From Paraburkholderia hiiakae (lineage in GTDB: Bacteria; Pseudomonadota; Gammaproteobacteria; Burkholderiales; Burkholderiaceae), in contig NZ_CAJHCQ010000002.1 in the NCBI RefSeq assembly GCF_904848665.1, positions 372,001-436,000 on the forward strand: 64,000 nt of DNA, read 5' to 3'. The notes beneath the pieces were generated by a model. It was given only the letters and a program-made list of their open reading frames with translations, had not been told where the DNA came from and did no database searches. Both the position numbers and the translations under genes were made by a program. This document shows, in pieces, positions 53,522-62,858 of this stretch; within the stretch, counting starts at the first letter, position 1; the number at the start of each line of letters is the position of its first letter.

Positions 53522-53718
53522 AGCCATGCTCCTCATAAAGTTCGCAGGGGACTACCGCAAGACTCGCGGCCCATGCGCGGAGGCAACAGAACGCCATCCG
53601 CGAAGCGGTAGCGAGAATCGCAGGCACGAAGACGGGCCATCCTTGAGCGAAGAACAGGAGCAACGACAGGGGGCGGCAAGTCTTCAGATTTCCTTACGGA
53701 CAGCAAGGATCTGCGGAT

Positions 53719-53770
53719 GCGGGTCGCACACAAAAATATTTCTGGCGGCGGGTGCACACAAAATTTTTTT
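53719..53770. repeat. imperfect tandem repeat in the ferritin-sigma gap
   Basis: GCGGGTCGCACACAAAAATA (from 53719) recurs as GCGGGTGCACACAAAATTTT (from 53748), a 29-base period, each copy ending in an A/T run. It lies midway in the 459-base divergent gap (53522-53980), which otherwise has no gene. Two copies of an A-tract element suggest DNA bending or a duplicated binding site. Confidence 0.45.
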
Positions 53771-53980
53771 GTAGCAAGTGCATCCAGCCACGCCTCTGTT
53801 CCGTAACTGATAGATTGGCAGCGACTGGCATGGCAGGAATATGCCCGCGGTCCGCCGCGAAAGTGCCTGCGGATGCGATGGAAGCTGCCACAGAAGAAGC
53901 GCGTTTCAAGTGGGCATCGCACGGCGGCTTCCCAGCCATGCCAAATTCCGCAAGGGCGATCCAGTGAGAGCACAGACTAC

Positions 53981-54574
53981 ATGAGCGGTAACCCGGCAAC
54001 CGATGGCGGTCAACCGATGGGCGATCCCGAAGCCCGTCGCCGCGACGAACTGAATCTGCTCCTGCTCGACGTTGGAACAGGCGATCGGGCCGCTTTCGGC
54101 ACACTTTACCGACGCACGTCCGCGAAGCTCTTCGGTGTGTGCCTGAGGATGCTGCGCGATCGCGGCGAAGCCGAAGAGGTGCTGCAGGACGTCTATGTCA
54201 CCGTATGGCGCCGCGCCGTGACGTTCGACCCGACGCTGGCCAGTGCGATCACGTGGCTTGTCGCGATCGCGCGCAACCGGGCCATTGACCGCCTGCGGCG
54301 GCACCGCGAAGAACCACTGGACGAATCGATCGGGGATGAGGTTGCCGATGAAGGTCCTTCGCCTGCCGCGATCGTCGAACATAGCGAGGAGCGGCGACGT
54401 CTGGAGCGTTGTCTGGAAGGACTGCCGGCCCAGAAGGGTAGTGTCATTCGGGAAGCCTTCTTCACGGGCGCGACGTATGCCGAACTGGCGGAGCGCTTGA
54501 GCGTACCGCTGGGTACCATGAAAAGCTGGATCCGGCGCAGTCTGCTCCAGCTCAAAGCATGTCTCGAACAATGA
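53981..54574 (+). CDS. ECF RNA polymerase sigma factor (SigK-like)
   Basis: A protein of 197 aa. Sigma region 2 (LRMLRDRGEAEEVLQDVYVT) and region 4 (ATYAELAERLSVPLGTMKSW) are complete. Its stop overlaps the anti-sigma start (ATGA at 54571), the standard pairing. The sequence style and the RskA-type partner suggest the SigK/RpoE group. A fasciclin-domain gene follows, recalling the mycobacterial SigK-RskA circuit that controls fasciclin proteins; this parallel is inference. Confidence 0.92.
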   Translation: MSGNPATDGGQPMGDPEARRRDELNLLLLDVGTGDRAAFGTLYRRTSAKLFGVCLRMLRDRGEAEEVLQDVYVTVWRRAVTFDPTLASAITWLVAIARNRAIDRLRRHREEPLDESIGDEVADEGPSPAAIVEHSEERRRLERCLEGLPAQKGSVIREAFFTGATYAELAERLSVPLGTMKSWIRRSLLQLKACLEQ

Positions 54575-55293
54575 ATACGCCCCTATCCAGCCCTGATGAC
54601 CTGCGGTGCGCCGAATACGTACTGGGCGTTCTCGACGCGGCTGGGCGCAGACATTTCGAACAGGCATTGCAGCGCGATTCCCAACTGGCCGCAAGCGTCG
54701 CAGGCTGGCAGAACCGCTTGATGCCGCTTAACGAAGATATCGACGAGATCGCGCCCGCGCCGTATGTGTGGGCGCGCATCCAGTCCGAACTGGGCTTCGC
54801 GCCCATCGAGACGTCGCGGCCTCGCGTCAGACTCTGGGATGACATTCGCTTGTGGAGGTGGATCGGCATTGGTTCGAGTCTCGCAGCCATGGCGCTCGTC
54901 ATTCTTTCCGTCCTGCCGGTTCGCGATCGCTCCATCGCTGGGCCGGGCCACGATGCCTACAAGGTGGCCAGTCTGGTACGGGACGGAGGCGGCGCAGGAT
55001 GGGCCGCGATCGTCGACGTCGAGCGTGCCCGCATGGTGATCGTCCCGGCAAACGGTACTCCGGTTGCGGCAGACCGCTCCACCGAACTGTGGCTGATTCC
55101 GCCGGGCGCGCAACCTTTGTCGCTCGGCGTGATCGCAGGAGACCGCCCGACCATCGTCTCGTTGCCGCAGACCCGGCTCGCGCTGCTGAACGCGCGAGCG
55201 ACCCTCGCCGTATCGCTGGAGCCGCGTGGCGGATCGCCGACCGGACAACCGACCGGGCCGGTGCTGGCGAAAGGCGTCGTGGGTGGCGCATGA
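54571..55293 (+). CDS. anti-sigma factor (RskA-like)
   Basis: A protein of 240 aa. The N-terminal cytoplasmic part (residues 1-90, CAEYVLGVLDAAGRRHFEQA) binds the sigma factor. There is one membrane helix near residues 97-117 (IGSSLAAMALVILSVLPV) and a periplasmic RskA domain (STELWLIPPGAQPLSLGVI). Signals would be relayed by regulated proteolysis. It is translationally coupled to the sigma gene. Confidence 0.9.
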   Translation: MNTPLSSPDDLRCAEYVLGVLDAAGRRHFEQALQRDSQLAASVAGWQNRLMPLNEDIDEIAPAPYVWARIQSELGFAPIETSRPRVRLWDDIRLWRWIGIGSSLAAMALVILSVLPVRDRSIAGPGHDAYKVASLVRDGGGAGWAAIVDVERARMVIVPANGTPVAADRSTELWLIPPGAQPLSLGVIAGDRPTIVSLPQTRLALLNARATLAVSLEPRGGSPTGQPTGPVLAKGVVGGA

Positions 55294-55420
55294 GCGCGCG
55301 ACACGATTCATGCGCTTGCCGCTCAACAGGTGCGCGACAAGGCGTGCATCCACAGCTTCGTTTGACCCGTATCTTCGCTAGCTTCCAGTCCGGAAGCATC
55401 GATCTTTCGGGAGAACGCAG

Positions 55421-56002
55421 ATGGAATCGTGCAACAAGATGAAGGCGGTCGGCGCAGGGCTGGCGCTTGCTCTGGTGCTGGGAACGACGACCGCCGCAAT
55501 GGCCGGTTCGATGTCCGCTGACGACACCGTGGAGGTCGGCGGCGCCGCCATGTATCCGTCAAGGAACATCATCCAGAACGCGGTGAATTCGAACGACCAC
55601 ACGACGCTGGTCGCCGCGGTGAAGGCCGGCGGGCTGGTCAATACGCTATCAGGCAACGGTCCCTTCACGGTCTTCGCGCCGACCAACGAGGCGTTCGCCG
55701 CGTTGCCCGCCGGCACGGTTCAGACGCTGCTCAAACCCGAGAACAAGGCCATGCTCGTGAAGGTGCTCACGTATCACGTGGTGCCGGGGCGCCTCACGGC
55801 GAACGATCTCGCCATGGCGGTTGACCAGGGCGGTGGCAAGGCGATCCTGAAGACCGTGGAAGGCGATTCGCTGATCGTCAGCAAGGACGCCAAAGGCTGG
55901 GCCATCACCGACGACAAGGGGGATGTCGCGCACGTGACGATCGGCGACGTCATGCAGTCCAATGGCGTCATTCATGTTGTCGACACCGTGCTGTTGCCCT
56001 GA
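55421..56002 (+). CDS. fasciclin-domain secreted protein
   Basis: A protein of 193 aa with a signal peptide (AVGAGLALALVLGTTTAAMA) and a single FAS1 domain: LVNTLSGNGPFTVFAPTNEA, then LVKVLTYHVVPGRLT, ending SNGVIHVVDTVLLP. FAS1 proteins are adhesive or surface-associated. GGGAGAACGCAG precedes the ATG. It lies 127 bases after the anti-sigma gene and is a likely target of that sigma factor. A hairpin terminator candidate follows. Confidence 0.92.
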   Translation: MESCNKMKAVGAGLALALVLGTTTAAMAGSMSADDTVEVGGAAMYPSRNIIQNAVNSNDHTTLVAAVKAGGLVNTLSGNGPFTVFAPTNEAFAALPAGTVQTLLKPENKAMLVKVLTYHVVPGRLTANDLAMAVDQGGGKAILKTVEGDSLIVSKDAKGWAITDDKGDVAHVTIGDVMQSNGVIHVVDTVLLP

Positions 56003-56017
56003 TGTCGAATGGAAAAC

Positions 56018-56073
56018 CGGGAACGAGCGGCCTTACGCCAACGAGGTGAAACCTCGCGTGTGCTCGTTCCCGG
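56018..56073 (+). terminator. long hairpin after the fasciclin gene
   Basis: CGGGAACGAGC (56018-56028) pairs with GCTCGTTCCCG (56062-56072). An inner CGAGGT-GAA-ACCTCG hairpin lies between. There is no U tract, so it may terminate weakly or protect the mRNA end. The rest of the 56003-56603 gap holds no gene; its last 90 bases contain the gntR promoter and operator. Confidence 0.5.
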
Positions 56074-56513
56074 CGTGTCATTTGGATTCGCTTCCGCTGG
56101 CGCGATCGCCGACTCCTCCACCTCCTCCACCTGGCTTAACGCACAAATCGTTGACAGTTCGTTCATGTAAGGCGAACGGCTCCTTCTGGCTAGTGCCCGC
56201 GGTCGGCGCTACTTGGTCGAGCCGCCGCTTCTGCAAAGGCAGGAATTTGACTGTAACGGCCATTCAGTAACCGTCATTCGCAGGACAACCTGCCGGAAAG
56301 AGGCAGATCACGTCAGTTAGCGCGCTGATCATTCCATTGCGTCGCGCACCGCTTCGAATATTTCAGCGGGTATGGATTGTCGGTTCAAGTGGGGGTTTCG
56401 CAGAACCGTATGCTCGAAGAGTTCGCCCTTGTTCAATCCGAGTGCAAGAAGCCAGCACTACGCGCCGCGAATCGCCAGCTATATGCCGAGAGGGCCTACC
56501 ACTGCGAAACATG

Positions 56514-56529
56514 TTAATGTCGACAATAA
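56514..56529 (+). promoter_or_regulatory. GntR operator (autoregulatory copy)
   Basis: TTAATGTCGACAATAA, 75 bases before the gntR start. It shares the TTAATGTCGACA core with copies at 61331 and 61417 in the divergent BKACE/MFS promoter region. The GTCGAC centre is symmetric, as expected for a dimeric FadR-type regulator. Confidence 0.7.
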
Positions 56530-56603
56530 CAAAATCGACAGAGCCGAATGGTATACTTGCTGTAGTGACATCAGGCGCAACTTTCCCGACTGGACATTCC
56601 GAT

Positions 56604-57398
56604 ATGGCAAGACAGAAAACACAAGAACTTCCGGATCTCGGAACCTTGCTCAAGCCGAGGGACCAACTGATGCTGGCGGTGGAGGATGCCGTGTTGCGGG
56701 GCAATGAATGGGCGCGGGCGTCCATGCCCGTGGCGGCACAGATCGCGGCCCGCATCGCGGGTGCCATCACGCTCAATCACATCGAAGCCGGCAAGCGGCT
56801 CCTGGAGGGCGACATCGGCGAGGTTCTGCACGTCAGCCGTGCGCCGGTGCGCGAAGCACTGCGCATTCTCGAACGCGACCGCCTGGTCGCGTTCGAGGCA
56901 CGCCGTGGCGCGATCGTGACGCAACCGGACGCGCGTGAACTGCGCGACATTTTCGCGGTGCGCACCGTGCTGTATTCGGCCCTCATCGAGGAGTTGCTCG
57001 CCGAGTGTCCGGAGGAGCTCGGCAAAGTATTCGACGAGCACGTGAAGGCGCTCGAGCGCACCATGAACGAATCGCTCGATGCCTACGTGCTCGAAGGCTT
57101 CCTGCTGAATTTCGCCGTGTTCGACCTGAGCAGCAATCTCGTGCTCGCGGACATGCTGAAGTCCATCTCGTTGCGCGTCCTGCGCTACAACCGGTTGGCG
57201 TTCGCCACGCATCCCGAGAGCATTGCGCAGTCGATTCGGGGCTGGCGCGATCTGCGCCGCGCGGTGGCGTCGCGCGATCTGGCGCGCGTGCTCAAGTGCG
57301 TGCGGGCGCGCATGGACACTTCGCGCGACAACGCTATCCGCGCGGTCGAAAAGCCCGAGGGCGGCACGCCTGCGCGACGCAAGGCACGCGCCGCCTGA
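56604..57398 (+). CDS. GntR-family (FadR-type) transcriptional regulator
   Basis: A protein of 264 aa. The GntR winged helix (residues about 50-105) includes GDIGEVLHVSRAPVREALRI, then LERDRLVAFEARRG. An all-helical FCD effector domain (AVRTVLYSALIEELLAECPE and on) should bind an organic acid. The start at 56604 (MARQKTQELP) is chosen; the frame is open upstream but would run over the operator. It is first in the direction of the BKACE and CoA-transferase genes and probably represses them and itself. Confidence 0.88.
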   Translation: MARQKTQELPDLGTLLKPRDQLMLAVEDAVLRGNEWARASMPVAAQIAARIAGAITLNHIEAGKRLLEGDIGEVLHVSRAPVREALRILERDRLVAFEARRGAIVTQPDARELRDIFAVRTVLYSALIEELLAECPEELGKVFDEHVKALERTMNESLDAYVLEGFLLNFAVFDLSSNLVLADMLKSISLRVLRYNRLAFATHPESIAQSIRGWRDLRRAVASRDLARVLKCVRARMDTSRDNAIRAVEKPEGGTPARRKARAA

Positions 57399-57622
57399 GC
57401 GCCGCGCCGCTGCGCCCGGGCGCCGGTTGCGGCAGGCCGTTGGGCCGTTTTGCGGCGGTGTACGGTCGCGTGGCGCGCAGGCGTCCTGCTTTCTCGACGT
57501 CTGTCCCGTATAGGCAAATGGTTGTCGTGGATTATCAAGCGGGGGAGTGAACTGGACAGGACAATGGGCCGATTGCAGTCGAGCCGGTAGCGCCGACCGC
57601 AGTTTCCCTTTGGAGATCCAGC

Positions 57623-58681
57623 ATGAACTTTCTCGACGGCCATCTCTTCCCGGAGAACCAGCAGCCCCTGATCATCACGGCAGCACCCTACGCCCCCGGC
57701 TGGTTGCCCGCGGACTTCCCTGAGGATATCCCGGTCACCATGGAGGACCAGATCCAGAAGGCGGTGGACTGCTACAACGCGGGCGCCACGGTGCTGCACC
57801 TGCACGTGCGCGAACTGGACGGCAAGGGCAGCAAGCGCTTGTCAAAATTCAACGAGCTGATCGCCGGCGTGCGCAAGGCCGTGCCGGAGATGGTCATCCA
57901 GGTGGGCGGATCGATCTCCTTTGCGCCCGAGAACGAGGGGCAGGCGGCGAAGTGGCTGTCCGACGACACACGCCATATGCTGGCCGATCTCGAACCCACA
58001 CCGGACCAGGTCACGGTGACGGTCAACACCTCGCAGATGAACGTCACGGACCAGGCCGAAGACGCGGACTTCCGGGGCACTTCGCGCGAGAATCCGGCCA
58101 TTTTCAACGCCTATAAGGAAATGTCGGTGCCTGCGCAACCGGGCTGGGTGGAGGAACACGTGCGCCGCCTCACGGCAAGGGGCATCCAGAGCGCGTTCCA
58201 GTGCTATAACCTCAACAGCTTCGAGTCGGTGGAGCGTCTGATGCGCCGCGGCTTCTACAGAGGCCCGCTGGTCATGAACTGGGTGGCCATCGCGGGCGGC
58301 ATGGATACGCCGAGCGTCTACAGCCTCGCCAACTTCATTCGCGCCGTGCCCGATGGTGCGGTCGTGACCGTGGAGAGCAACGTGCGCAATGTGTTGCCCG
58401 TCAATATGATGGGGATCGCGATGGGCCTGCACGTGCGTTGCGGCACTGAGGACTGCCTGTGGAACCAGTCGCGCACGGAGAAGATGAGCACCGTGAAGCA
58501 GATCGAGCAGCTCGTGCGCATCTCGCGCGAGTTCGGCCGCGAGATCGCCACGGCGCGTGAGGCGCGCGAGATCTCGAAGATCGGTGTGTTCTACGACACG
58601 GCAGAGGAGTCGCTTCACGCGAACGGCTTCGCGCCCAACCGCAACGGCGGCAATCAGGGCTTTCTGCGCAAGACGGCCTGA
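57623..58681 (+). CDS. BKACE (beta-keto acid cleavage enzyme, DUF849)
   Basis: A protein of 352 aa of the DUF849/Kce family. These enzymes condense a beta-keto acid with acetyl-CoA and cleave it into acetoacetate plus a new CoA ester. The zinc ligands in TVLHLHVRE (His59, His61) and the acid segment VIQVGGSISF are present. It is about 43% identical by eye to the paralogue at 60083. GGAGATCC precedes the start. It lies 224 bases after gntR. Confidence 0.88.
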   Translation: MNFLDGHLFPENQQPLIITAAPYAPGWLPADFPEDIPVTMEDQIQKAVDCYNAGATVLHLHVRELDGKGSKRLSKFNELIAGVRKAVPEMVIQVGGSISFAPENEGQAAKWLSDDTRHMLADLEPTPDQVTVTVNTSQMNVTDQAEDADFRGTSRENPAIFNAYKEMSVPAQPGWVEEHVRRLTARGIQSAFQCYNLNSFESVERLMRRGFYRGPLVMNWVAIAGGMDTPSVYSLANFIRAVPDGAVVTVESNVRNVLPVNMMGIAMGLHVRCGTEDCLWNQSRTEKMSTVKQIEQLVRISREFGREIATAREAREISKIGVFYDTAEESLHANGFAPNRNGGNQGFLRKTA

Positions 58682-58731
58682 GTGAACCCTTAGGTCTACT
58701 TCGCTCTTCAACGAACCGAAAGGGTCTGCTG

Positions 58732-59946
58732 ATGCATACCGACAACAGGGGCCTGCCGCTGGCAGGCGTGCGCGTGCTCGACTTCTCGCGGATTCTGGCT
58801 GGGCCGTGGAGCGCCATGGTGCTTGGCGACCTGGGCGCAGAGGTCATCAAGGTCGAGCACCCGGAGCGGGGCGACGACACGCGCGATTGGGGCCTGCGCA
58901 TTGGGCGGACCGAGACTGCCTACTTCAACAGCGTGAATCGCAACAAGCGCTCGATCGCGCTGGATCTGCAGACGCCCGAGGGCCAGCGCATCGCGCAGGA
59001 TCTCGCGAAGACCTGCGACGTCGTGATCCAGAATTTCAAGTTCGGCGGGGCCGAAAAGCTCGGGCTAGGCTACGAACAACTGAGCCGCGAGAGCTCGCGT
59101 CTCATCTATTGCTCGATCTCGGGCTACGACCGCGCTGGCCCCGAGGCCGCGCGGCCCGGCTACGACCTCGTCGTGCAGGGCGAAGCGGGCCTCATGGCGC
59201 TGAACGGCGAAACGGAGCAGCCGCCGCTGAAGTTTGGCGTTGCGGCCGTCGATCTGTTCACCGGCATGTACTCGGCGCAGGCGATGCTCGCGGCGCTGTT
59301 CGAGCGCGAGCGCACCGGTCGCGGACGCCACATCGAAATGGCCCTGTTCGACTGCGGGCTGATGATTACCGCCTACTACGGGCTGGAGGCGCTAGCGATG
59401 GGCGAAGACCCGCCGCGCTACGGCAACGCGCATCCGTCGATTGTGCCTTATGGCGTGTTCGACGCAGCGGACGGCCCACTCGTCATTACCGTGGGCAACA
59501 ACAGCCAGTTCGAACGCTTCTGCCGGGAGGTGATCGAGCGGCCCGACCTGGCCGACGACGCGCGTTTCAAGACGAACATCCTGCGTTCGCAGAACCGAAA
59601 GATCCTGCTTCCCGAACTCACGCGCGAACTGGGGAGCCGGCCGCGTGTGTGGCTGCTCGAACGGCTCGCTAGCGCGAGCATTCCGTGCGGCGAAGTGGCG
59701 GGGTTGCGCGAGGCGCTGCTCTCGAAGCGCACGATGGAAGCAGGCCTCGTGACCGAGCAACCGCATCCGCATACGGCAAGCGGCAAGACGTACGTGCTCG
59801 CGCCGCCGTGGCGCTTCGACGGTGAACGCTTGCCGGTGCGTCGACCGCCCCCGCGACTTGGCGAAGGTACGTACGACGTTCTGCATGGCGAGCTCGGTGT
59901 GTCGGATCAGGAGTTGGTGGCGCTGCGAGAGAAGGGCGTCATCTGA
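58732..59946 (+). CDS. CaiB/BaiF-type CoA-transferase
   Basis: A protein of 404 aa of class III CoA-transferases. The catalytic Asp145 lies in RPGYDLVVQGEAGLM, and the N-terminal RVLDFSRILAGPW and GAEVIKVEHP segments are typical. It transfers CoA between organic acids. It is 50 bases after the first BKACE gene; together they could activate and cleave a beta-keto acid substrate. Confidence 0.92.
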   Translation: MHTDNRGLPLAGVRVLDFSRILAGPWSAMVLGDLGAEVIKVEHPERGDDTRDWGLRIGRTETAYFNSVNRNKRSIALDLQTPEGQRIAQDLAKTCDVVIQNFKFGGAEKLGLGYEQLSRESSRLIYCSISGYDRAGPEAARPGYDLVVQGEAGLMALNGETEQPPLKFGVAAVDLFTGMYSAQAMLAALFERERTGRGRHIEMALFDCGLMITAYYGLEALAMGEDPPRYGNAHPSIVPYGVFDAADGPLVITVGNNSQFERFCREVIERPDLADDARFKTNILRSQNRKILLPELTRELGSRPRVWLLERLASASIPCGEVAGLREALLSKRTMEAGLVTEQPHPHTASGKTYVLAPPWRFDGERLPVRRPPPRLGEGTYDVLHGELGVSDQELVALREKGVI

Positions 59947-60082
59947 TAAGTAGTCCGGTCGATGCCACGGGCGGGATGTCTGTGGCATCCAGCGCGCGAG
60001 CCTGCAGGCACTGTACAAGCAACGGAATGGCCGCAGGCGGCTCGCGAGAACCGCCTGCAAGTGCTACCGGAAACCGAACAAG

Positions 60083-61243
60083 TCATGCCGCAGTCGCTGC
60101 TTTCCAGTCACCGCGAGCGAGCGCATCGAGGCGCCGCTGGATCTCCGCCTGATGTTCGGCCTCCGCCGCACGCTGGCTTTCGCCCGGGAAGTAGGCGCCG
60201 TCGTACAACAGGAAGCCGCGCTGTCCGCGCTTGCGCAACGGCGGATAGCCGTTTTTGGCCAACGTTTCTTCGATGCTGCCGTAACTTGTGCCGATCTGGT
60301 AAATGCGTTTGGCTTCCTCGCCGGTGGCGATTTCGCGGTTCAGTTCGCGCGAGATGCGCACCATTTTTTCGACCTGCTTCACGGAGGGAATGCGCTCGCC
60401 GAGGTCGTCCTGCAGCGTGTCCTCGATACCGCACCGCACGTGCATGCCGAGGCAGATGCCCATGGTGGTCAGCGGCCAGTGAGGACGGTTGGTGCCTTCG
60501 ATGGTCAGCACGGCACCGTCCGGAACATGATTGATGAACTCCATCATGGCGCGCGGATTCGGGCCATCCATGCCGCCGCCGATGGCCACCCAGTTCAACA
60601 CCAGCGGGCCCATGTACTTGCCGCGGCGGATCATGCGCCCCAGCGTTTCGAGCTGCGCGAGGTGGCCGATCTGGAAGTGAGGCTGAATACCATTGGCCAC
60701 GAGGCGGCGGATGTGCTCGTCCACGAAAGCCGGACCGGCGGGAATGGTCATCTCGCGGTACGGACTGTTCTCCAGGTCTTCCCACGATGTGTGCAGGACG
60801 TCTGTGTGTACCTTCAACTCCGCCGTGTTCATCTGGCTGGTGTTGATGGCGACCGTCACCTGGTCCGGGCGCGGGTTCAACTCGGCCAAACCGTGGCGCG
60901 TGTCGTCGTTCAGCCAGCGGGCAATGTCGCCTTCGCTTTCGGGTGCAAACGAAATCGAGCCGCCCACTTGCAGGACCATTTTCGGCACGGCGGAGCGCAG
61001 ACGGTCGAGCATCTCGTTGAACATCGAGAGGCGCTTGGAGCCCTTACCGTCGGCTTCGCGCACGTGCACGTGCAAAACGGTCGCGCCGGCGTTGTAGCAG
61101 TCCACGGCCTTTTGCACCTGCTCGGCCATCGTTACGGGCACATCGTTCGAATCGCCGGGCAACCATTGCGGGCCATAGGGCGCGGCTTGAATGACGAGGG
61201 GCTGCTGGTTCTCGGGCAGCAGGGAGTCATCGATGAAATGCAT
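60083..61243 (-). CDS. BKACE (DUF849), second paralogue
   Basis: A protein of 386 aa, a close relative of the 57623 enzyme (same start DGHL/DDSL-FPENQQPL pattern, VLHVHVRE zinc motif, VLQVGGSISF) with a longer C-terminus ending in a charged helix. It is encoded on the opposite strand, divergent from the tandem MFS genes. An operator half for the GntR protein lies 88 bases upstream of its start. Two BKACE enzymes may handle different chain lengths or consecutive steps. Confidence 0.88.
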   Translation of the reverse strand: MHFIDDSLLPENQQPLVIQAAPYGPQWLPGDSNDVPVTMAEQVQKAVDCYNAGATVLHVHVREADGKGSKRLSMFNEMLDRLRSAVPKMVLQVGGSISFAPESEGDIARWLNDDTRHGLAELNPRPDQVTVAINTSQMNTAELKVHTDVLHTSWEDLENSPYREMTIPAGPAFVDEHIRRLVANGIQPHFQIGHLAQLETLGRMIRRGKYMGPLVLNWVAIGGGMDGPNPRAMMEFINHVPDGAVLTIEGTNRPHWPLTTMGICLGMHVRCGIEDTLQDDLGERIPSVKQVEKMVRISRELNREIATGEEAKRIYQIGTSYGSIEETLAKNGYPPLRKRGQRGFLLYDGAYFPGESQRAAEAEHQAEIQRRLDALARGDWKAATAA

Positions 61244-61330
61244 GCGGATCTCCTGTAGACGTCTTCGAGTTTCGACCCACCGCGCGGGAGTGCGGGATCA
61301 GGTTGGAGGCAGTGTAGCATCGCGAAATAA

Positions 61331-61346
61331 TTAATGTCGACAAAAA
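61331..61346 (-). promoter_or_regulatory. GntR operator before the second BKACE gene
   Basis: TTAATGTCGACAAAAA with the same TTAATGTCGACA core as the gntR copy. It is placed near the expected promoter of the minus-strand BKACE gene and 71 bases from the perfect palindrome at 61417. Confidence 0.7.
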
Positions 61347-61416
61347 TAAGAATTCTCTGGGGACGATATGCCGATGCGTACACCGCCGTGCGTATCGAGG
61401 GCACTCGGTATAAACA

Positions 61417-61432
61417 TTAATGTCGACATTAA
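61417..61432 (+). promoter_or_regulatory. GntR operator before the MFS genes, perfect palindrome
   Basis: TTAATGTCGACATTAA, a perfect 16-base palindrome and the best of the three copies. It lies 13 bases before the upstream ATG at 61445 and 88 bases before the TTG at 61520. It defines the probable consensus for the GntR protein at 56604. Confidence 0.75.
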
Positions 61433-61519
61433 ATAAACTGGCCGATGATGGATGACATCAGCACCACGCCGGCTCCGGCGGAAACCGGCGGCGCAGGTGA
61501 ATTTTTGGAGGAGGCAGCG

Positions 61520-62815
61520 TTGAACCTTTCTACGAGTAATGTCCTGCCGGCCGGATCGATTTCGATTTCCCGCAGCGCCCGAGCCTACGCATGGCTGGTT
61601 TTCGCGTTGATGTTCTGCCTCCTGTTGTCCGACTACATGTCACGGCAGGCGCTCAACGCGTTATTCCCGATCCTGAAAGCGCAGTGGGGCGTCTCCGATA
61701 CGCAACTGGGTTCGATCAGCAGCATCGTGCCGCTGGCGGTCGGCGTGCTGACGCTGCCATTTTCCGTGGTGGCGGATCGCTGGGGGCGCGTCAAAAGTAT
61801 TGCCCTGATGGCTGGGTTATGGAGCGTTGCCACGATTGGCTGCGCGGTTGCCGCGAACTATCACGAGATGTTCGTTGCCCGCTTGTTCGTCGGCGTCGGC
61901 GAGGCAGCCTACGGAAGTGTCGGGCTGGCGATGCTCGTGAGCCTCTTTCCACGGCATATGCGCTCTAGTATCGTCGGCGGCTTCACGTCCGCGGCGGCCT
62001 TCGGGTCCGTGCTCGGTGTTTCGTTTTCGGGCCTCATCGCTGCGCACTTCGGCTGGCGCTGGTCGATGGGCGTCATGGCGATATTTGGCCTCCTGCTGGT
62101 CATCATTTACTGTTTCGTCGTCACGGAAAACAGGATCGCGCGCGCCCATCCGGACGAAGCGGGCGCGAGCCCCGCGCAAGGCCGCGCCACGCTGACACTT
62201 CGGGCCCTCTTCCTTGGACTGTTTCCGTCACGCTCGGTGTTTTGCGCATATCTTGGCAGCGCCCTTCAGGTCTTCATTCAGGGCACGCTATTCGTGTGGC
62301 TGCCCAGCTACCTGAATCGCTACTGGGGTATGCCTGTCAGCAAGGCTGCCGTCGTGGCGGCCGGCCTGGTACTGGTGAGCGGCATCGGCCAGTTCCTGTG
62401 CGGCGTGGCGACCGACTGGATCTGCCGGGAATCGTCGCTCAAGCGGTGGAGTATGGCGATCGTGTATTGCCTCGCGCTAGGTGTCTTGCTGGCGATTGCA
62501 TTGCGCATGCCGACGGGCAACCTGCAACTCGGACTGCTTGCAGCCGCGGTGCTCTTTCTTGCCAGTTCGTTCGGCACCTGCGGTGCGATCATCGCCACGG
62601 CTACGCCACCGGCGTTTCATGGATCGGCCTTTGCCACGCTGACGCTGTTCAACAATGTACTGGGCCTTGCAGCCGGTCCCTTCGTCACTGGCGTGATATC
62701 GGACGCTGTGGGCCTTCAGGCCGCCCTTCGTTGGCTTCCATGCGCGGCCGTGCTGCCCTTGACGGTCTATCTCATCGGCCGCTGGTGCTGTCTGGAGGAG
62801 GCACGCCGTGGTTGA
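61520..62815 (+). CDS. MFS transporter
   Basis: A protein of about 431 aa with 12 helices. LNALFPILKAQWGVSDTQLG and VVADRWGRVKSIAL (motif A) are typical of the ACS/anion-cation symporter branch. An in-frame ATG at 61445 has no ribosome site and lies 13 bases past an operator, whereas the TTG at 61520 has GGAGGAGG five bases before it, so 61520 is preferred. It probably imports the substrate of the BKACE cluster. Confidence 0.82.
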   Translation: MNLSTSNVLPAGSISISRSARAYAWLVFALMFCLLLSDYMSRQALNALFPILKAQWGVSDTQLGSISSIVPLAVGVLTLPFSVVADRWGRVKSIALMAGLWSVATIGCAVAANYHEMFVARLFVGVGEAAYGSVGLAMLVSLFPRHMRSSIVGGFTSAAAFGSVLGVSFSGLIAAHFGWRWSMGVMAIFGLLLVIIYCFVVTENRIARAHPDEAGASPAQGRATLTLRALFLGLFPSRSVFCAYLGSALQVFIQGTLFVWLPSYLNRYWGMPVSKAAVVAAGLVLVSGIGQFLCGVATDWICRESSLKRWSMAIVYCLALGVLLAIALRMPTGNLQLGLLAAAVLFLASSFGTCGAIIATATPPAFHGSAFATLTLFNNVLGLAAGPFVTGVISDAVGLQAALRWLPCAAVLPLTVYLIGRWCCLEEARRG

Positions 62816-62858
62816 GCGCAGGACAGTCATTGCCGGTTCGATGAAAAGGAATATCAAC

